28,569 nucleotides of DNA. It comes from an uncultured Faecalibacterium sp. Lineage in GTDB: Bacteria > Bacillota > Clostridia > Oscillospirales > Ruminococcaceae. Every line of letters begins with the position of its first letter. Within the stretch, counting starts at the first letter, position 1. The stretch spans positions 1 through 28,569 of the forward strand of contig CABQER010000011.1 of NCBI GenBank assembly GCA_902463235.1, read 5' to 3'. The notes under the pieces are model-generated. The model was given only the letters and a program-made list of their open reading frames with translations, was not told where the DNA came from and searched no databases. Below are positions 24,539-28,569 of the stretch, piece after piece. The translations under genes and the position numbers were made by a program.

Positions 24539-26004
24539 CAAGTGCAAAGCAACAGATCAAAAATACCGTGCAGATCTACCTGCAGAAGGACGCTCTGGGC
24601 CGCTACCGACTTCCGCTGGTGCACCAGCGGCCCATCTTCCTGCTGGGTGCGCCGGGTCTGGGCAAGACTGCCATTATGCAGCAGGTCGCTGATGAGATGG
24701 GGCTTGGCCTTGTGAGCTATTCCATGACCCACCACACCCGCCAGAGCGCACTGGGTCTGCCTGTGATCGTAGAAAAGGAATACGGCGGCAAGCACTATCA
24801 AGTCAGCGAATACACCATGAGCGAGATCATCGCCAGCGTCTACGACTGTATGCGCACCACCGGCAAAACGCAGGGCATCCTGTTTCTGGACGAGATCAAC
24901 TGCGTCTCCGAGACCCTCTCCCCTGCCATGCTGCTGTTTCTGCAATACAAAGTCTTTGGTGGGCATCAGATCCCCGAGGGCTGGGTGGTGGTCACCGCCG
25001 GCAATCCGCCCCGCTTCAACAAAAGCGTCCGGGAGTTTGATGCTGCTACCCGTGACCGCCTGAAAGTGATCGAAGTTGAGCCAAGTTATGAAGCATGGAA
25101 GGCCTATGCGCTGGAACACGGTGTCAGCCGCAGCGTCATCAGCTATCTGGATATCCGTCCCGAAGATTTTTACAAGGTCGAGACCACTGTGGACGGTCTG
25201 ACCGTGGTAACGCCCCGTGCCTGGGAGGACCTTTCCGAGATCCTGCAGTATCACGAGGAGCTGGGCCTTGCAGTCAGCGAAGAGCTGACCACCCAGTATC
25301 TGCAGAACAAGCAGGTCGCCCGGGATTTTGCCATCTACTATGAACTCTATCAGAAATATCGTCAGGCCTACAATATTGATGCCATCCTGCAGGGTGTGTG
25401 GGATGAGGATGTCCTTACGCAGGCACGCAGCGCCAAGATGGACGAGCGGATGAGCCTTGTCAGCCTGCTGCTGGAAGCCGTGTTCCTGCAGATGGAGCGC
25501 TGCACCCTGCGCCACGATGCGCTGCGCCTTATCGCGGCCGCCCTCAAAGCCCAGCGCGGGACGCTGGATGTTCCCGGCGATGCCCTGACCGCCCTCGCCG
25601 GGCTGGAGGACAACTGGCGCGCCGAAGCCAACAAAGCCCCCTCTGCCCGGCAGAAGGTCTATCTCGATCTGCTGTCGCTGACTGCCCAATGGCACGGAGA
25701 ACTTTCCGGCTCCACCCCTTTTTCCGCCCTCAAGGCCTGCTATCAGCGCTCGGTCGCCGACCTGCAGGCTGAGGTCTCTGAAACGCAGAAGAAGCTTGGC
25801 GAACTGCTCCGTTTTTTACAGGAAGCCTTCGGTAAGGGAACGGAGCTGAGCATGGCGGTAAACGATCTGACCGTAGCCCCCGTAGCCACCGCATTTCTGG
25901 GGCAGTTTCTCAGCACCGATTACTTTGCAGCCAGCCGGGATCTGCTGCTGCACCGGCAGTCGGAGCAGCTGCTGCACCAGATCGATCTGACAGGACTGGT
26001 GTAA
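24529..26004 (+). CDS. MoxR-like AAA+ ATPase
   Basis: AAA+ ATPase of 491 residues of the MoxR/RavA-like kind. Walker A is GAPGLGKT (40-47) and Walker B is LFLDEIN (118-124). Between them lies the MoxR-type helix region TMSEIIASVYDCMRTTGKTQG. The sensor-1 region is VVVTAGNPPRFNKSVREFDAATRDRLKVIEV, with the arginine-finger position at DAATRDR. The C-terminal half (about 290-491) is helical and unassigned. The gene overlaps the VWA gene by 10 nt and the LRR gene starts 1 nt after its stop. The pair probably works as a chaperone that remodels or loads cofactors into other proteins, as in RavA-ViaA; the client is unknown. Confidence 0.9.
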   Translation: MDIASAKQQIKNTVQIYLQKDALGRYRLPLVHQRPIFLLGAPGLGKTAIMQQVADEMGLGLVSYSMTHHTRQSALGLPVIVEKEYGGKHYQVSEYTMSEIIASVYDCMRTTGKTQGILFLDEINCVSETLSPAMLLFLQYKVFGGHQIPEGWVVVTAGNPPRFNKSVREFDAATRDRLKVIEVEPSYEAWKAYALEHGVSRSVISYLDIRPEDFYKVETTVDGLTVVTPRAWEDLSEILQYHEELGLAVSEELTTQYLQNKQVARDFAIYYELYQKYRQAYNIDAILQGVWDEDVLTQARSAKMDERMSLVSLLLEAVFLQMERCTLRHDALRLIAAALKAQRGTLDVPGDALTALAGLEDNWRAEANKAPSARQKVYLDLLSLTAQWHGELSGSTPFSALKACYQRSVADLQAEVSETQKKLGELLRFLQEAFGKGTELSMAVNDLTVAPVATAFLGQFLSTDYFAASRDLLLHRQSEQLLHQIDLTGLV

Positions 26005-26005
26005 A

Positions 26006-27388
26006 ATGGAACTGCTGCAATTTGAAGTAACCAACGCCGGAACGCTGGGCAGCCGCTGGACACCCCCCGCCCCGGAAATAAAAAAGGCCTCCTCCCTGCC
26101 CGGAGCCGCACTGGCAGCTCTCTTGCAGGAGGAGGATGACGAGGATGATTGGGGCGGCGATGCTCCCGACATGAGCGCAGAGTTTGCACGGCTCAGCCAT
26201 CTGAACGAAGAGTCCGACACCGATGCCCTGCCCCTGACAGCAGACTTTGCCCCTCTGCCGGATGGCTCTCTAGCGCTGGTGCGCTGGCCCCGGCTGGCAC
26301 GGCCTGCTGTGGTACCCGACACTGTAGAAGGCCGCACTGTCACCGCCATTGCCGCTACCGCCTTTGCTGCCAGCCATCTGGATGAGGGCTGCTTTGCGCA
26401 GTTCGGGCAATCGCCTATCAGTTTCAGCATATTTTGTATGCGAATGGGCCGCGCAGTCACCACCGAAACGCTGGACGAAGGCGGGCCGACTTCCGTCACA
26501 CTGCCGGACAGCATCACTCACATTGGTCCCTACGCGTTCTACCACTGCACAAATCTGACTTCCATCACCCTGCCGGATGCCATTTCCGCCCTGCCTGCCG
26601 GTGTATTCGGCGACTGCAGCCGACTTACCAGCGTCCATCTGCCGGAGCAGCTGCAGGCTCTGGGCTATCTGCCCCGCCCCACGGATCAGATCATGCCAGA
26701 TGTCGGTACGTTTGCCGGGTGTCATGCCCTGAAACAGCTGACGCTGCCTCCACAGCTTAAAATGCTGGGCGCTCACAGCTTCAACAGTTCCGGTCTGACG
26801 AGCCTGACCGCCCGAGATGCTGGGTGTGAAAATTGGAGCCGTACTGTCACTGTGGCTGTGTCTGCATTTGACCACACTGCCGCACTGCTCTGGCTGGAAA
26901 AGGCCGATATTTCCGGCCATGTGGTGGCGCGGCTGGGGCTGCCCGTGGCCCGGGATAAAATTCTGGCAGGCGATGCCAAATTCGGTGCCATCCTGCGGGT
27001 ACCGGTGCTGTTCTTCACCCAGCCAATTCCCTACTTTGACCAACTGGCCCGGGACGCGTTCCGGCTGGATTTCTCGGCCCGTATGGCGCTGGCTCGGCTG
27101 GAAGCCTCTGCAGGGCTTTCCCCCGCCGACTGCCAGTGGTATTGTGCAGTTCTGGTGCAGTACTTCGACCGAGCTCCACAGTTCATGCCCTGCCCGCCTC
27201 AACAGGCTTACGCAGAGCTGTTCCGCTTCCTCTGCCGCACAGACCTGCTCACTGCATCTGATGTCAGCACTCTGCTTCGGATGGCCGGAGCACTCGCCCT
27301 TCCCGCCGAACTCATCAGCGAGATGATGGAGGTGCGCACCCGTCGGTTTGAAACAGTCACCGGCTTTGAGGATCTGGAGTTGGATTGA
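26006..27388 (+). CDS. Cytoplasmic leucine-rich-repeat (LRR_5/BspA-like) protein
   Basis: Protein of 460 residues without a signal peptide, which is unusual because LRR_5 proteins are often secreted. An acidic stretch (EEDDEDDWGGD, about 42-52) is near the N terminus. Repeats of the LRR_5 kind run from about 105 to 290, for example VTLPDSITHIGPYAFYHC, ITLPDAISALPAGVFGDC and VHLPEQLQAL. The C-terminal part (about 290-460) is helical and unassigned. The start follows the AAA ATPase stop by one base. Its position suggests a partner, scaffold or client-recognition subunit of the MoxR-VWA complex. This role is inference. Confidence 0.82.
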   Translation: MELLQFEVTNAGTLGSRWTPPAPEIKKASSLPGAALAALLQEEDDEDDWGGDAPDMSAEFARLSHLNEESDTDALPLTADFAPLPDGSLALVRWPRLARPAVVPDTVEGRTVTAIAATAFAASHLDEGCFAQFGQSPISFSIFCMRMGRAVTTETLDEGGPTSVTLPDSITHIGPYAFYHCTNLTSITLPDAISALPAGVFGDCSRLTSVHLPEQLQALGYLPRPTDQIMPDVGTFAGCHALKQLTLPPQLKMLGAHSFNSSGLTSLTARDAGCENWSRTVTVAVSAFDHTAALLWLEKADISGHVVARLGLPVARDKILAGDAKFGAILRVPVLFFTQPIPYFDQLARDAFRLDFSARMALARLEASAGLSPADCQWYCAVLVQYFDRAPQFMPCPPQQAYAELFRFLCRTDLLTASDVSTLLRMAGALALPAELISEMMEVRTRRFETVTGFEDLELD

Positions 27389-27412
27389 GCCGAATCATAA
27401 ACACTGCGTAGC

Positions 27413-27653
27413 CTGCATCGGCACGATGCAGTTCAAGGGTTTGGGTGTTCCCAACAAGTATTTTGCTACGCAAAATAAGCAGATGTATATACGTCTGCAT
27501 TGCTTGCTACAATGGTGTTGGTTCTGAGACGCTCACAGCCAGTGAGCTATACAGATGCCCAAACCCAAGCTACAATGAAGATGTGCTGAGAGAACGAAGC
27601 ATTGCTTGAGCTGAACGCTCGTACGCGCAAACTGTTCTCCGCCATCTCCATTG
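27413..27653 (+). ncRNA. Candidate bridge RNA of the IS110-family element
   Basis: The stretch upstream of the recombinase is dense in nested complementary segments. A hairpin lies at 27413-27431 (8-bp arms). A long-range stem pairs GGGTTTGGG (27437-27445) with CCCAAACCC (27558-27566) and encloses hairpins at 27459-27477 (8-bp arms), 27479-27498, 27498-27514 and 27531-27547. A second long-range stem pairs CAATGAAGATG (27573-27583) with CATCTCCATTG (27643-27653, one mismatch), then GAGAAC (27590-27595) with GTTCTC (27634-27639), with a GAGC/GCTC hairpin inside (27608-27620). Two stem-plus-internal-loop modules in this place are what bridge RNAs of IS110 elements look like. Exact ends and guide loops are not assigned. 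Confidence 0.55.
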
Positions 27654-27776
27654 CAGCGTTCGATCGACGCAGGTTGAGTTATCGGCAGATAAAAATGTTG
27701 CCGTACATTCGTGTCACAAAGCAAGCTGAATCGGTAATGGGCATAGGCGGAACCGGCATTAAAGGAGGTCAGAAAA

Positions 27777-28569
27777 ATGGAAGCTGCTGTTATTACCGCC
27801 GTCGGTATCGATGTGTCTAAGAGCAAAAGCACAGTTGCGGTACGGAGACCCGGAGGCGAAATCGCACTTCGGCCTTTCGAGGTTCACCACACGAACAGTG
27901 ACTTGAAAAAGCTGGCATCCACACTCAAAAAACTGGGAGGCGATATTCGTATTGTAATGGAACATACCAGTACGTACTGGAGACCAATCGCACTGACATT
28001 GAAGGAAGCTGGCTTTTTTGTTTCCGTTGTCAATGCGATGCTAATTCACGATTTCAGTGATAATACGATCCGAAAGCTAAAAACGGACCGAGCGGATGCT
28101 CTTAAAATTGCAAACTATGCGCTCACCTTTTGGGATACACTACCCCCGTTCAACAATGAAGAAGAAACCAGACTGCTTCTTAAAATGCAATCCAGAGCAA
28201 ACGAGCGAATCACTGCGACTGCAACAGCGTTGCGGAACGGGCTGATCGCACTGGCTGACCAAATATTTCCTGGGGTAAATATTGCATTTGATCCGAACAC
28301 AAAAAATGCGAATGGACATGAAAAGTGGGTGGACTTCTTTCTGCGTTATTGGCACAAGGATTGTGTCTGTCAATATTCCATGGAGGCTTTCACGGAATCT
28401 TATCGGGGATGGTGCAAACGAAAAAACTACAAGTTCCGTACAGATACCGCTCACAAAATCTATCTGCTTGCACAGGAGGGCGTGGCTACTCTTCCGAAAT
28501 GCGAAAGTACGAAGATGCTGATCACGCAGGCTTGTAAAAGCCTGAATGCCGTTTGCGAGGCCAAGCAAA
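27777..28569 (+). CDS. IS110-family DEDD recombinase, partial at window end
   Basis: N-terminal 264 codons of an IS110-family transposase, open to the right edge with no stop. The RuvC-like DEDD catalytic residues are visible: D12 in VGIDVSKSKSTVAV, E62 in IVMEHTSTYW, and D104 and D107 in KTDRADA. The N-terminal domain is complete (about 1-165), followed by the start of the helical region (TRLLLKMQSRANERITATATALRNGL). The C-terminal transposase_20 domain with its catalytic Ser should lie beyond the window. AAAGGAGG at proper spacing precedes ATG 27777. The enzyme should catalyse insertion and excision of its own element, guided by the upstream RNA. Confidence 0.92.
   Translation, partial: MEAAVITAVGIDVSKSKSTVAVRRPGGEIALRPFEVHHTNSDLKKLASTLKKLGGDIRIVMEHTSTYWRPIALTLKEAGFFVSVVNAMLIHDFSDNTIRKLKTDRADALKIANYALTFWDTLPPFNNEEETRLLLKMQSRANERITATATALRNGLIALADQIFPGVNIAFDPNTKNANGHEKWVDFFLRYWHKDCVCQYSMEAFTESYRGWCKRKNYKFRTDTAHKIYLLAQEGVATLPKCESTKMLITQACKSLNAVCEAKQ

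Larger units (their letters stand above)
27389..28569 (+). mobile_element. IS110-family insertion sequence, cut by window end
   Basis: A DEDD-type recombinase gene open to the last base, preceded by about 390 nt of structured noncoding DNA, identifies an IS110-family element (the group with the noncoding region upstream of the recombinase). The base composition is visibly more AT-rich than that of the flanking genes. The left boundary cannot be fixed from one copy; it should lie between the LRR gene stop (27388) and about 27440. These elements have no long terminal inverted repeats, so none are expected. The right end lies outside the window. Confidence 0.8.

Noticed and set aside
27964..27985. 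Palindrome CCAGTACGTACTGG inside the recombinase gene resembling the LacI operator half-sites
   Set aside because: It lacks the AAC/GTT core and lies inside the conserved catalytic segment after E62, so it is most likely coding coincidence.
28140..28568. Minus-strand ORF of 142 codons at the right edge
   Set aside because: It is antisense to the recombinase frame, which is open from 27777 to the edge and carries the DEDD residues.
1..28569. CRISPR arrays, tRNA or rRNA genes
   Set aside because: I saw no regularly spaced direct repeats and no tRNA- or rRNA-like sequence in any intergenic stretch.

Overview
The window is chromosomal DNA of a moderately GC-rich, low-mobility-burden Firmicute. 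The best guess is the Faecalibacterium/Gemmiger branch of the Oscillospiraceae. The reasons are AGGAGG-type ribosome binding sites throughout, SRRNFLK-type lipoprotein leaders, YesM/YesN-style two-component regulation and BspA-like LRR_5 repeats. The genus is an inference from protein style and not from a marker gene.

Layout. (1) Positions 1-221 hold no convincing gene; a strong hairpin near 110-145 probably ends the leftward operon. (2) Positions 222-16574, all on the minus strand, form a regulated uptake and catabolism island. In transcription order it contains a YesM-like sensor kinase, a YesN-like AraC-type response regulator and a lone sugar-type solute-binding lipoprotein (each pair overlapping by ATGA), then a textbook terminator. 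After that come an oligopeptide-type ABC importer (oppA-B-C-D-F), a CocE/NonD serine hydrolase, an SGNH esterase, an AEC-family permease broken by one in-frame amber codon, a ROK sugar kinase and a GH1 6-phospho-beta-glucosidase. The genes read as import of an acylated or glycosylated small molecule, removal of ester or amide groups, phosphorylation and hydrolysis of the phosphoglucoside. (3) Positions 16596-22853 form a second unit: a hotdog thioesterase (plus), a LacI-family repressor (minus), and a plus-strand operon of AtuA-like protein, separate AtuA C-terminal-like domain protein, family III CoA-transferase and CitMHS-type carboxylate transporter. Near-identical 16-bp LacI-type palindromes (AGTACAACGTTGTACT and relatives) lie at the thioesterase promoter and, twice, at the operon promoter. 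This defines a small regulon for uptake and CoA activation of an unidentified carboxylate. (4) Positions 23060-27388 are a three-gene operon: a VWA protein with a degenerate metallopeptidase-like domain, a MoxR-like AAA ATPase and a cytoplasmic LRR_5 protein. (5) From about 27389 to the right edge lies an IS110-family element cut by the window end. Its DEDD recombinase is open to the last base and is preceded by about 390 nt of intricately self-complementary DNA, a good candidate for a bridge RNA.

The points most worth follow-up are the LacI/AtuA/CoA-transferase/CitMHS/thioesterase regulon, the candidate IS110 bridge RNA, the VWA-MoxR-LRR system and the kinase-regulator-binding-protein trio.
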